From Euprymna scolopes (lineage: Eukaryota; Mollusca; Cephalopoda; Sepiida; Sepiolidae), in NCBI GenBank assembly GCA_024364805.1, contig CM044493.1, forward strand, positions 49,535,910 to 49,558,324: a stretch of DNA of 22,415 nt. Direction: 5' to 3'. Positions within the stretch are counted from its first letter, which is position 1. Every line of letters starts with the position of its first letter. The translations under genes were made by a program, and so were the position numbers. The notes beneath the pieces are model-generated. The model did not search any database. It saw nothing but the letters and a program-made list of their open reading frames with translations, and had not been told where the DNA came from. Positions 1-9,623 of this stretch are shown in pieces.

Positions 1-26
1 TATATATATATATATATATATATATA
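1..26. repeat. (TA)13 microsatellite at window edge
   Basis: Uninterrupted TA dinucleotide repeat that probably continues outside the window. It is the first of about ten TA tracts here. Confidence 0.95.
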
Positions 27-1084
27 AGAGTAAAATAATAAAGCTGCAACATAAAAATATATACTAATGATCGTTGATTCAATTTATCTCGCACCCCAAT
101 AGATGTGATCTCCTTATCGAATCCAGGATTACATGTGTATGCCTTATATATAATTGATTACACTTATATGCAGTATATATCTTTATCATTATATATTTTA
201 ATACCTTACATTTATATGCAGTGTATATCTTTATATTAACTGTTTTTAAAAATTTCTCTTCCATATAACTCCACCTCAATTGTTGAGCTTTGTATTATCC
301 CGATGTCTTTTCTTAAATAATTTTTCGAATACTTTTTGGCTCCCCCCCCCACATATATACATGCATATAGTTTTTGTTATTTTTGCTATTTATTGTCAAA
401 TGACACCAGTAAAATTCTTATCGACAGCATTTTGTAATACATTGAATGGAGCATCATTAACTGCGCTTCTAATTCAATAGTTGGCGAGAAGAAGATGAAG
501 AATTTGTAGGCTTAACTGTCTTAATTAGCATACCTTATATCTCCTTGTAAGTTTACTTGATATTTTTTTTTTATGAAATGCTTTTGTTTTTGTAAAGGAT
601 ATCTACAAATGTGACGCTGTGCAGTTTTAACCCACTCTTTGTTTGGCACATTAATATCATTAAATAATTTTTGTTTGTTCTAGAAATTCAATTTTTATTA
701 CGTGATGGTGTATATGCATAATCAAAAGAACGATATAAACAGACACCTTACAAAGATATATACATATTTTAATAAATTGATTGTCTTCGTTATCGCAAAG
801 TATGAAATGCCAATAATTCTTACAAATTGGCTTTTTTTTTTAGATATTAGTGTGAAGATCCCCCCGCGATAATAGGAATAAAATAAAACGAAGAACATCA
901 ACAAAAATGTCGAAATAAGGTTCTAAGTAGAACAACGGTATAAGAAGCGTGATTGGTGAAAAGGCAATGGAATGGAACTTGTTCACTAAGACAATCAAGG
1001 ACAGCTTATAAAAAATTGCTAATTAAGATGTGACATTAATGGTGACAAGAGATACTTTCGGAGTTTGTTCATAGTTTGGCAGTG
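27..1084. other. Unassigned AT-rich DNA, no gene seen
   Basis: No frame here gives a recognisable protein. The longest open stretches are about 60-66 codons and consist of hydrophobic, AT-driven residues. A nine-base C run occurs near 344-352 and a T run near 566. The last part (about 950-1084) may hold the downstream untranslated end of the neighbouring mariner relic, but I could not find its terminal inverted repeats. Confidence 0.5.
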
Positions 1085-1930
1085 GTAGTTAATATTTTGC
1101 GACAGTTCCCGACGGTTAGAGAAAGTATGAACTGTCTTATGAAGCCGCTGAAGCATATAGTTTAGGTTTTTGAAGCATTTTTCACGTAGAACGTTGTCGA
1201 GATGTTTGAAAAATTGGTAGTCGGTAGGTGCGAGGGGGAGTATACTGGCTGAGGCAGAGTTTCGTAGCCTAATTCATTTAACTTTTACAGCGTCAGTTGA
1301 GAAACGTGCAACCAGGCATCGTCATAGAGGAAATTTACGCCTTTTTCTTTTGACTAATGCTGGGTGTTGTTATCGAAGTTTCTGATGCATTACATACATT
1401 TGTTGACCGTACTATTAAACCGCTATGGTTTTGCCTACATTAATAAATGTAATGGATAAGACTAGACACAAGTCATGAAACAATCAGCATGATCCTCTTT
1501 TGGTGCGTTCAACTCTGGCTTCAGGAAGTGTCGTGGATCGTCGTTAGAGTCTAACTACTGAGCTGAGCGTCGCCTATTTTCGTTAAGAACCCACTTTTCA
1601 TCGCCAGTCACAACCTTGTCGACAGACGGATCGTTATTGTTGAATAAAAGGAACATGACGCTTCATACCGGCGTTTCTTTTGGTTGTCGTTCAATTCAAT
1701 TCGAGATACCCATTTCTGAAGCTATTTTGTTATTCCAGCGTTATTAGCGTATTCTAAGGCTCGTTATTGATCGTTGTCAACATCTGATGGCCGACCACTA
1801 TGTTAATCATCTTCAAACCTCTTGTCGCCACCACGAAATTTCTTAAACCACCATTGTGTGTGCGTTCAGTAGTGTTTCCTGGGACACACGCTTCGTTGAT
1901 ATCGCAAGTTGTTTCAGCATATTTTCAGGC
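1085..1930 (-). pseudogene. Mariner (DD34D) transposase relic
   Basis: Broken transposase of a mariner-family DNA transposon, an enzyme that cuts and rejoins DNA at TA sites. Reading the minus strand, an N-terminal helix-turn-helix piece gives WWFKKFRGGD, then SGRPSDVDND. The catalytic core follows: VTGDEKWVLNENRRRSAQ near 1565-1620, DDAWLHVSQ near 1290-1325, and TDYQFFKHLDN near 1195-1230, followed by LREKCFKNLN. All three catalytic aspartates can be recognised (TGDEKW, the first D of DDAW, and the D of TDY). The spacing between the second and third is 34 residues once a 4-base deletion just before TDY is allowed for. The wording closely resembles the vertebrate HSMAR/SETMAR type of transposase. 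Several stops and frame changes, including one inside LTL-KLNELGY, show it is dead. Terminal inverted repeats were not found. Family assignment is firm; exact ends are approximate. Confidence 0.88.
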
Positions 1931-2162
1931 TAATTTGAACTGAAATTAGGAAATTGTGCGAATTTGCTTGTTTTTATCTTGTAATTAACGTTCTGAAAAA
2001 AAAAAGAGATACTTTTAAAACCGATTGCATTTACACGATTAGATTGGGCGAAAGATAGCATTTCAAATGATATATAATGTAAAGGTATTATAACGAAAAT
2101 TATTTGGAAATACATCATTTGAAATCAAAATTAAATATTCCCATGTATTCTTTCTCAACTTT

Positions 2163-2360
2163 GGAAATATTTCAGATATATTCTGTACCATAACAGGTCA
2201 ATCCTCCGAAAAGTGAAAAAGTTCTATTGCCTATTTTTTTTCCTTGCAAGTAAAATTCTTGTGTTGTTAAGCACAAGGCTATTGTTGGTGAAAACGCACA
2301 TGGTGTAAACGAACTATTTAGTGAATTTCTTTTTATAGCGTGTTCGCCTAAAGGTATTGG
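2163..2360. repeat. Diverged direct repeat, copy 1
   Basis: Pairs with 2504-2696 at a period of about 340 bases. Shared landmarks in the same order are GATATATtc/gTG-ACC, TAACAGGTC, a GTGAAAA block, CTTGCAAGTAAAATT, a GTGTT-AAG block, and a GCGT-TTCGC end. A weak 72-codon minus-strand frame overlaps it, but the second copy does not keep that frame, so I do not call a gene. Confidence 0.65.
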
Positions 2361-2503
2361 AATTGCTATTAAAGTCCTTATTAGCATCATTAAGACTTTA
2401 AATAATCATTTAATATAGAGATAAAAAGGTTTTTAGAATAGGTTTAATTTGCAAAATATTTTTTTTAAAATAAGGAAAAAATCTGATTCAATTTCATATA
2501 TGT

Positions 2504-2696
2504 GGATATTTCTGATATATGTGGAACCGTAACAGGTCCCTTTTCACAGAGTGAAAATTATATTGTCTGATGTTTTTCTTGCAAGTAAAATTATTTTGGT
2601 GTTAAGTCTAAGGCATGCTGTTGTTGTTGTTGTTTAGTGTTGTTGTTATAACATACAAAGTGTAAGCTTTTTAGTGCGTATTCGCTTACATTGGTA
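2504..2696. repeat. Diverged direct repeat, copy 2
   Basis: Second copy of the unit at 2163-2360, in the same orientation. It carries a short GTT-triplet expansion (about 2620-2646) absent from copy 1. It could be an old tandem duplication or two insertions of one unknown repeat family. Confidence 0.65.
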
Positions 2697-3014
2697 TTAA
2701 ACGGTTTGTAAGCAGTATTGAGAATTAAAGAAAATTGAATAAACAGATAAAGCTGTACAACAAAAGAAAGAAAAATCATTACGGAAAAGAAAAACGTGGC
2801 CGAGAATTTGTATAATAGACATATTAAACACGTGGCACAAGAGCGACAGAGAAAGACGTGTCCTAAACATTGCGCTATTCTGGTGGTAACTGTAAATAGA
2901 TGTTTGTTGTTTCCACTGGAAAAATAGAGTCGAACTCTTCTTTGATTTTGTTTCTTTTGCGACAGTCTGCATATAGCGTGTGAGTTCCGACTGTTAGCAT
3001 GTAATAACTACGTT

Positions 3015-3052
3015 ACACACACACACACAAACACACCAACCCACCAACACAT

Positions 3053-3115
<63 letters not shown>
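3015..3115. repeat. Compound (CA)n / (TA)n microsatellite
   Basis: An interrupted CA-rich tract (3015-3064, with some AAC and CCAAC units) runs directly into about 25 pure TA units (3065-3115). Confidence 0.95.
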
Positions 3116-3117
<2 letters not shown>

Positions 3118-3600
3118 GCTCGATCACACAACAGTGACGAACCACGCACAAAGACCACTACGCATTATTTTAATTTCTAACATGAATAGTCGCAATAGAT
3201 ATACATCAAATTCGCTTAGAATTCCTCCAAAAAGTTATTATCATTTCTGATACGTGTATCACTAATTGAAAAATGACAGTTTGACAGTTATGCATAACTT
3301 GAAAGCTACACGAAACACATCTCAAATGATGATTGGTGAAACTACACATTAAAAACCAGAGAAAAGATTAATATCTCGCGCGTAAATATTATGAAGAACA
3401 CGTACATATATGCAGAGGTACAAAATAAAGGAAGTACAACTAAAATGCAAACGAAATTAAGTAAACCAATATAGCGATATTTTGGGGTGATACTGCTTAA
3501 ATAATTATAAAATATTCCCAAATGAGCAAAGGTGTTCTAAGTCTAAGACTATTGACTATTGACTATTGACTCACACGATGTTTCAACGCCAACAATAATC
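3116..3600. other. Unassigned AT-rich DNA
   Basis: No gene or known element was recognised. A short tandem of the 8-base unit GACTATTG, about three copies, lies near 3547-3570. Confidence 0.5.
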
Positions 3601-3745
3601 TTATTTCAATTGGAATTAATTATTGAGATAAGTATTATTTATTAATTTATTTATTGCGGACTATTATCCTCACCTTTCTTAGATGTTGCTTCACAAAGTT
3701 TCGGCCAACTATTCCTCTGGCCTTCGTAAGGTATCAGATGTCGTT
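3601..3745 (-). repeat. SINE tail, minus-strand copy
   Basis: Its reverse complement matches the tail of the SINE at 12318-12648. Shared pieces are GAAGGCCAGAGGAATAG, GCCGAAAC, CAACATCTAAGAAA, GAGGATAATAGTCCG, AATAAATAAATTAATAAA and a closing AATTCCAATT block. No tRNA-like head is attached. It meets the plus-strand copy at 3747-3860 head to head. Confidence 0.85.
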
Positions 3746-3746
3746 T

Positions 3747-3860
3747 CACGATATGTCCTGAAACAACATCTAAGAAAAATGAGAATAATAGTCCGCAATA
3801 AATAAATTAATAAATAATAATAATCATCCCAATAATGAATTCCAATCAAATAATATATAT
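3747..3860 (+). repeat. SINE tail, plus-strand copy
   Basis: Same tail as the neighbour but in the opposite orientation, starting near the GTCCTGAAACAAC block and ending in AATTCCAATCAAATAA plus TA units. The arms 3601-3692 and 3759-3852 are close to 90 percent alike by eye, so transcripts across this point could form a long hairpin. Confidence 0.85.
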
Positions 3861-3934
3861 ACCATTTGATACGGACACGGTCATGGACGATTAGATAATA
3901 ATAAAACATGGATTTATAAAAACAAAACTCCAAC

Positions 3935-4126
3935 CTCGATCGCCCTTCACGATCCGTGGCGCAGTGGATAGAGACATTGAACGGTTCCAGGTGGGGATTG
4001 TCTGAAGATAGCGGTTTCAATCCTACCCAAATCCGGCTTGAGGCTTACTTGGCAAAAACGCGGTGACACGACAGAAACTATGGAAGACAGTAATTACTTA
4101 GAATGTAGTTATGAGATTCGGAGTTC
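3935..4126 (+). repeat. tRNA-derived SINE head, interrupted
   Basis: A box-A-like block (TGGCGCAGTGGA, 3957-3968) and a box-B-like block (GGTTTCAATCC, 4013-4023) lie at tRNA-like spacing and mark an internal RNA polymerase III promoter. The body (GAGGCTTACTTGG, then GAAGACAGTAAT, then AGATTCGGAGTTC) matches the second SINE at 12318. Homology stops at GAGTTC, exactly where the long-TIR element at 4127 begins. The matching tail is not found after that element. Confidence 0.88.
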
Positions 4127-4235
4127 GGAAAAAAAATTATAAAACTATACGGAGTGAATTAAATGAATGAATATCCCGTGATATATCGTCAATATTTCAG
4201 AACCTGGGACAAAATTTAAAAAAAAACAACTGTTA
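4127..4235 (+). repeat. Left terminal inverted repeat of MITE-like element
   Basis: Inverted match to 4440-4549. It begins GGAAAAAAAATTATAAAAC. Confidence 0.85.
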
Positions 4236-4439
4236 ATTTACCATCTCAATATTTTAACGTTAATTTAACATCCCAATGTTTTGGGGGCCATAACTGTACT
4301 AAAACGCAAACCATCGCTCTGTAGGCAAAAGGAGCTGCCGCATAAATTAGACCTGTTTAAAGAGCTCTGATTTACCGGGAGGGGGGAAAATGCCTACATT
4401 GCGTCTTTAATTCATGTTTCTTCACTTATTTGCAGGTAA

Positions 4440-4549
4440 GTTAACGTTTTTTGTTTTTTTAATTTGTCCCAGTTTCTGAAATATGGACTATATATCACGG
4501 TACATTCATTCATTTAATTCCCCCCGTGTAGTTTTATAATTTTTTCCTC
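4440..4549 (-). repeat. Right terminal inverted repeat of MITE-like element
   Basis: Inverted match to 4127-4235. It ends GTTTTATAATTTTTTCCTC. Confidence 0.85.
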
Positions 4550-4791
4550 ACCCCTCTCTTCGCCTCCATGTTTCAATTGTGTAATTGTTTTATTTTAATC
4601 GCTTCCGACGTGATCTCTTGACAAGGGTTGGACGAAAGGTACCTCGAGGTTTTTTTTATTTTAGTCGAATTAGACTTTTGACTATTTTCAGTGTCTATTT
4701 TTTCTCCCTACATCGATCTTCCCCCCAAATTCTAATGAATCCATTTATCCTTTTAAAAACTGTAATAAAATTTTGTACTGCAAAAAACCTT
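4550..4791. other. Unassigned DNA after the MITE-like element
   Basis: No gene recognised. A block near 4603-4650 (CCGACGTGATCTCTTGAC, then GGACGAAAGG) faintly recalls the CTGANGA...GAAA core of the SINE tail, but it is too diverged to call. Confidence 0.35.
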
Positions 4792-4800
4792 TATATATAT

Positions 4801-4846
<46 letters not shown>

Positions 4847-4858
4847 ATATATATATAC
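4792..4858. repeat. Palindromic TA/CA/TA/GT/TA microsatellite
   Basis: The tract runs (TA), ACACAC, about 17 AT units, GTGTGT, (TA). The CA and GT blocks are placed symmetrically, so the whole tract is self-complementary and could extrude as a cruciform. Confidence 0.9.
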
Positions 4859-4860
4859 TA

Positions 4861-5044
4861 AAAACTTATCATATCTATATATGTACAGATTGATTTCAAA
4901 TTACGTGTCGGGGTATAGAACTAGGTAGCAAGGTAGTTATCTAGATATATTGATAGCAAAATATCTAGGTAAATCAATTCAAGGAACTAAATAGATAGAT
5001 ATAAATGTAACAATCTAAATGGATAGATAATAAAGTAGTTTGCA
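4861..5044. repeat. Degenerate GATA/TAGG-type simple repeat
   Basis: Scattered short units such as TAGGTAG, ATAGATAGAT and GGATAGATAA suggest an old, decayed tetranucleotide array between younger, purer arrays. Confidence 0.5.
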
Positions 5045-5115
<71 letters not shown>

Positions 5116-5116
5116 T
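5045..5116. repeat. (TA)13 - (GA)n microsatellite
   Basis: TA units from 5045 to 5070 switch cleanly to AG units (5071-5116) with one AAG interruption. Confidence 0.95.
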
Positions 5117-5183
5117 AAATAGATAATAGCCAGAAAAGTAAAGTCGAAAGATTTATAGCAAAGTAGTCAGATAAATATATATG

Positions 5184-5230
<47 letters not shown>
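5184..5230. repeat. (GATA)n tetranucleotide microsatellite
   Basis: About eleven perfect TAGA/GATA units. Confidence 0.95.
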
Positions 5231-5927
5231 ACTGGGCAAACTACTTTTTATATGATTATCTGATCGTATCGCCTTTAAGGGGTTTAACTTATTGATCAAG
5301 ACGAAATATCACCGACTTTCTTCTGTGTTATTGTTTGACTCCGTGCCAACGTATGGCCAAATTTTCACATTAAGTTGAACAGTCTTGAGATGATTAATAG
5401 ATCAAGAGTTCGATGGAAGAATGCGGATTGTGTAACAGTTCAGATAAATATAGAAATATCATAAAGTTAGAAAACATATGAATAAGAAAATAGATGGAAT
5501 ATAATTAGATTCATTTTACCAAGTATCACGGATTATCGGAAATGTGTTCAATTATAATCAATCGATTGATCCTAGTCGAACATATTTTGTAATAAGTCAG
5601 TTAATAAAAGAATGCCAACTAGGAATGTCTTAATGAAGGTAAAATAACTAAAACATGCGAGGTAAAGTTGAAGAATACACATAGTGTACAAACGGTAAGT
5701 AAACAGAGATATATGCGATGGATGGATGATAGCTCCTTTGCATATTATGTATATAAAAACTTCTAATTACGGTAAATATAATAGAAGCGTTTTCAAATAT
5801 AACTTAATACGGATGTGTATTTAAGCATACATTTTATTTGATTAAATGTTAAGAACCCATCCTTAGAGAAACAAATGTTAATTAAAAACATTAAGTAAAA
5901 CAACAATAATAATTCTTTAAAGATTAA

Positions 5928-5930
<3 letters not shown>
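5231..5930. other. Unassigned AT-rich DNA
   Basis: No frame of useful length, no recognised repeat family and no inverted ends seen. Confidence 0.5.
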
Positions 5931-5966
<36 letters not shown>

Positions 5967-5971
5967 TATAT
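5931..5971. repeat. (TA)14-(CA)4-(TA)3 microsatellite
   Basis: Pure TA to 5958, then CACACACA, then TA. It lies directly against the direct repeat that starts at 5973. Confidence 0.95.
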
Positions 5972-5972
5972 A

Positions 5973-6082
5973 ATAAAATACGCATCAAGTGCGCTTGAAA
6001 GCGAAATACAACGTACTATTAGGAAAATAACAAACAAATATTTTACTTGCTTGCAATTTATCACAAATATATTTCAGAGGTA
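5973..6082. repeat. Direct repeat, copy 1 (110 bp)
   Basis: Matches 6293-6399 in the same order: AATAAAATACGCATCAAG, TGCGCTTGAAAG, CAACGTA-TATTAGGAAAATAA, then TTTATCACAAATATATTTC and AGAGGTA. On the minus strand it follows CACTGAAGATGGGG, which suggests a retroelement tail read right to left. Confidence 0.85.
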
Positions 6083-6292
6083 TACCCCATCTTCAGTGTG
6101 TTGGTTTTTTTCCTTTTTTTTCATTTTCTTCTTCCTTGCCATGTTGTAAATTTGGAGAATGAAGTCTGTTTGTAATGAGCCACGCGTTGTTTCTAGCGGT
6201 TGTATTTTGAAATGTTTGAACTGTGCGTATGCAACACGAGAATAACGTCAAGGATGAGAGTTCATATAGAAACGTTGTTTTAATTTGAATAA

Positions 6293-6399
6293 AATAAAAT
6301 ACGCATCAAGTGCGCTTGAAAGCCAAATCACAACGTAATATTAGGAAAATAAACACATTTTAATTGTTTGAAATTTATCACAAATATATTTCAGAGGTA
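6293..6399. repeat. Direct repeat, copy 2 (107 bp)
   Basis: Second copy of 5973-6082, about 90 percent alike by eye, with small indels. The 210 bases between the copies have no frame I recognise. Confidence 0.85.
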
Positions 6400-7111
6400 C
6401 GATGCTACCAGATTAGGCTGTCTGAAGATATTGGCTTCCTGAGACGAAACGACCCTAACATTGATACTTTTTGTTTTTCTACTTCTTTTTGCAAAACTTT
6501 ATCTTTTGCAAAATCACAAACAAAAACGAGAACCCACTTTTTACCTTTTTCCTTCTTCCCACTTCCCCTTTCTCTTCCTATTTTCCCCATATCCTAACTG
6601 GTTTCCTAACTGAAAATATACGAAAAATTAATACTGTACCCCTCCCACGTTTAAAAAATCATTCACGTTCTGCGAGGCAGGGAATAAAAGCGATAAAATT
6701 CACTATTAAATGTTCAAACGAAACACTGCAAACAAGCGATTGACGATACAAAGAGCTTGATGAAAAAAAATCTACAAAACCAATGAATGCAACAAGAATA
6801 CTATTCCCAAAATAACTGGATTTAGCATTAGATAATCCGAAAAGTGTTGATATGCCGTAAAACCAAACAACAAAACCAGTCCATAATACACATATAAATT
6901 TTAGTTTTTTTCGCACTTAAATAATATTAAAAAATCTACATTTATCCTTATTAATTTTTTTAAAAACTAACTTCTTTAATATACTCAGTGATGTGCGAGC
7001 GACTTCACAAAGGTTTACTAATTTGCTATTGTTTTGATAAACAGAAGTTTTATTAATTATTTTTTCATTTGTCATTGTCATTTTTTTCAAAATCCGTAAA
7101 TTTAAGCTAAA
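6400..7111. other. Unassigned DNA; pyrimidine-rich patch
   Basis: A CTGAAGA...GACGAAACGA motif follows copy 2 of the repeat (6422-6452). A C/T-rich stretch (about 6538-6590) opens short frames on both strands that have low complexity and no known match. Nothing else is supported. Confidence 0.45.
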
Positions 7112-7235
7112 TTGAATGTAACTGTTTAAAAAACTTATACCTCATTTGATTAGCATTTTATTCCTCTCTAATTTTACCTGTTCATATCTGACTTTTAATT
7201 GAAGTATCTTAGTGTTTACCTCAATTTAAAAATTA
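7112..7235 (+). repeat. Left TIR of Tc1-like element
   Basis: Inverted match to 8467-8591, roughly 80 percent alike by eye. Confidence 0.88.
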
Positions 7236-7404
7236 GCTTCAAATCATGAAGGAAAAAGACACTCCGTAGCAACAAACAAGTTTTAAACCAGCTTAAAATA
7301 GTTTTATTAAAGGCAACAACGCATCTCTAATCGTCATTTTTATTGTTCAAGGGAATACAAAGTAACGTTTAATCCATTGTCCTCGACTTTCTGTTAGTGA
7401 TCTT

Positions 7405-8335
7405 CAAGAGTTCATTAATTTTCACCTTTATGGTCTATCCAATCGGAAAATCATCCATAGATAAAAATGTGGTAAGAATGACTTTTAAAATCAACCAAAA
7501 TCGGCAGTGTTCGTGATGCTTTTAAATCTGGCCGTCCCAGAGTTACTTCTTACAGGGAAGACAATGCTATCAAGACCCGCAGCGTCAGAAACAAATTAAA
7601 ATCGGCTCCCTAAATCTAGTAACTGTGTAATCTTGTAAAAAGTGCTCTTATTTTTACACTTAAGAACAGATTGAACGCATTTAATTAGCAATACTTTTGC
7701 AAGATGCAAGTCAATGATTTCTGGAAAAAAAACAGAAAGAGCCGTCTGTACTTCGTCAGATGCAATGGATATCTTGACTCTTTATATTAGTCGAAAGTGG
7801 TATTTAGCGACGAAAGCAAGTTCAATAGCCTAGGCACTGATAATAGGCAATGCCTCCGTCGAAGGAAGGAAGAAGAATTTAATACTAGGTGCACAGTTTT
7901 AATGCTGCAAGGTGGTGGAGGTTTAGTTTTGGTGTAGGGCGTTATTAGTGACAATAGTCAAGGGCTTATAGTTCACTTGCAAGGTCAAACAATTTCTACT
8001 AAGTCCATTAATATGTTGACTGAGCATTTTCTACCCTACTTAAGCTGGAATTTTGATGATGATGCAATGATCTCATTCACAGAGCTGAATGTCAAGAAGG
8101 TTTTTAAGAGCCTGATATTCCATGCTTGGATTTGCCTGCACAATCTCCAGACCTCAATCGTATCGAAAACGTATGTTATTACATTAAGTAGCAGTAATGA
8201 TAAAATGTTAAATCTAGAAGAACTTTGTACAAAACACGAGAGGGATGCACTTCACCGACGTAATGCCTCAGACTAATTCAGAGAATGACTAAAGGTTTAC
8301 AGGCTATCAAATTGAAGAAATGATGTGCTACTCAA
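7405..8335 (+). pseudogene. Tc1-type (DD34E) transposase relic
   Basis: Cut-and-paste transposase, decayed. In order, pieces of the paired-type DNA-binding region are visible (LYGLSNRKII near 7430, then GSVRDAFKSGRPRVTSYRED near 7505-7565). The junction RLNAFN (near 7670) is followed by KNRKSRL (near 7735). The first catalytic aspartate is in VVFSDESKFN (near 7797-7830). LRRRKEEEFNTRCTV and GGGGLVLV follow, then LIVHLQG. The second aspartate lies in WNFDDDA (near 8048-8068), and the glutamate in LPAQSPDLNRIEN (near 8133-8172). The end reads RMTKGLQAIKLKK, as Tc1 proteins do. The catalytic residues survive, but reading these blocks needs more than one frame and passes stops. The longest intact piece is the 99-codon frame at 7977-8276, which drifts out of the family frame after about 40 codons. 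Confidence 0.9.
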
Positions 8336-8466
8336 TACTTACTAGTTCATTTGTTTGTTGTGTCGTGTTCCTGTTTTATTTGCATTGCATTTATGCTCTA
8401 AAGTTACATTTAAATAACAATTTTCCATTGTGTAGAGTTTGTTTTTGCCTATTCGATTAAGAGTTA

Positions 8467-8591
8467 TTTTTTTTTAATTTGACGTGAACACTATTATCCT
8501 TCAATTTATAGTCAACTATGAACGAGTAAAATTAAAGAAAAATCAAAGGCGAATAAAATGAGGTATAGGCTATTTAAACAGTTACATTCAA
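8467..8591 (-). repeat. Right TIR of Tc1-like element
   Basis: Inverted match to 7112-7235. Confidence 0.88.
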
Positions 8592-8829
8592 TCTATTTAA
8601 TGTAAAGGTGCTGTCCATTTTTTTAAAATGTACTGGTAAGTAAACAATAGCCGAACTTCTATTCATTTCATTGCTGAGTATGTATCTTCCATTTGTATAC
8701 TGTGCGATTTAAGTGATATGTTTGGCTTCATTCATAACATTTCCTTTGGTTGAAAAGCAAACACTGGGATATCGCTGCATTTGTTCACATACATGCAAAG
8801 GAAGTACAGTATTCCAAGTCTATGTCCGA
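8592..8829. other. Spacer between Tc1 and Helitron relics
   Basis: No feature recognised. Helitron protein similarity stops near 8830-8865 and is not picked up again here, so the helicase half of that element is missing. Confidence 0.5.
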
Positions 8830-9574
8830 TGTGCAGGCTTTTGATAGCAAAGGCTAATAACAGCCCACCGGTTATTAACTTCGACGTCACCATTTCGCAT
8901 TTCTATGGCTGCTAATTTACCGCAATTTTCTACTGATTTCTTCTGTATAAAGATATCCATCATTTTACCTGAGTGGGATATTAATTCTCGTTGATATTGC
9001 GTAGGATAATTTCCAATTTTCATACATGATGACTTCGAATTCAATACACCACAAGGACTATGCATCATGTCTTGAATCACTATTTCATGAAAATGTGTAT
9101 CAACATCAGCACCAGGTGTTTCAGCGCCTATTGCATTGTCGATTTCTATGGACTAGTTTTGTTATTGGTTCAGATTATTTTGTGTGAGTGTTGTAATCCT
9201 TTCTTTTGCTATTCTACTTAATACATCCAGTAACATAAGGACCCCCAAAACTTTGTTTTTCCATGAAATCTGTTAGCGATTTCATCTTTTCTCTGTTATA
9301 TCATGCTTATCCACCGATGGTTGCCCAGGAAATAATAGTCCCAAGTACACGAATGTAATAAATATGTCATGGTGATTTTAGTGACACGAATTTGTCAAAT
9401 TCATATTGAATGAACTCATGTATATGACGTGGATCGTCTTTATTTGAAGATGCCAAATTATTCCTCATTCAACGTTTGTTGTATTATATTTACAACTGCA
9501 TCTCGCAAATGAACATATTTTTCAAGGCTAAGTATGGTCTGATATAAACGTTATGGTCAATTGTTGCATATATA

Positions 9575-9623
<49 letters not shown>

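Larger units (their letters stand above)
4127..4549. mobile_element. Non-autonomous DNA element with long TIRs (MITE-like)
   Basis: The two ends are inverted copies of about 105-115 bases. The left end (4127-4235) reads AAATTATAAAACTATACGG, AATTAAATGAATGAAT, CGTGATATATCGTC, ATTTCAGAA and CTGGGACAAA. The right end (4440-4549) gives the same blocks on the reverse strand with a few changes. The roughly 200-base centre has no open frame and is less AT-rich (for example GCAAAAGGAGCTGCCGC). The element looks close to whole but codes for nothing, so it would depend on a transposase made elsewhere. No clear target-site duplication is visible. It appears to have landed in the SINE at 3935-4126, so it is the younger of the two. 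Confidence 0.85.
7112..8591 (+). mobile_element. Tc1-like DNA transposon, inactive copy
   Basis: A 1.48-kb element with terminal inverted repeats of about 125 bases (7112-7235 and 8467-8591) around a decayed Tc1-type transposase on the plus strand. Both ends share TTGAATGTAACTGTTTAAA, ATACCTCATTT, TTTCTCTAATTTTAC-type blocks, CTGTTCATA, and AATTGAAG followed by TAGTGTT. The total length is normal for Tc1 elements. The exact outer base and the TA target duplication are not clear, so the ends may be a few bases further out. It is inactive as it stands because the transposase is broken. Confidence 0.9.

Noticed and set aside
3709-4020. 103-codon minus frame
   Set aside because: Lies across the inverted SINE tails and SINE head, which explain the sequence.
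3957-4023. tRNA gene
   Set aside because: Box A and box B are present, but the rest does not fold as a tRNA and the same head is repeated at 12329, so it is a SINE head.
4585-4893. 102-codon plus-strand frame
   Set aside because: The second half is read from the TA/CA microsatellite (YIYIYI), and the first half matches nothing I recognise.
5184-5230. CRISPR-like or satellite array
   Set aside because: Regular four-base units without spacers, so a plain microsatellite.
6364-6916. Four overlapping 61-90-codon frames
   Set aside because: They are shadows of a pyrimidine-rich patch, rich in F, L, S and P or K, E and G, with no shared family motif.
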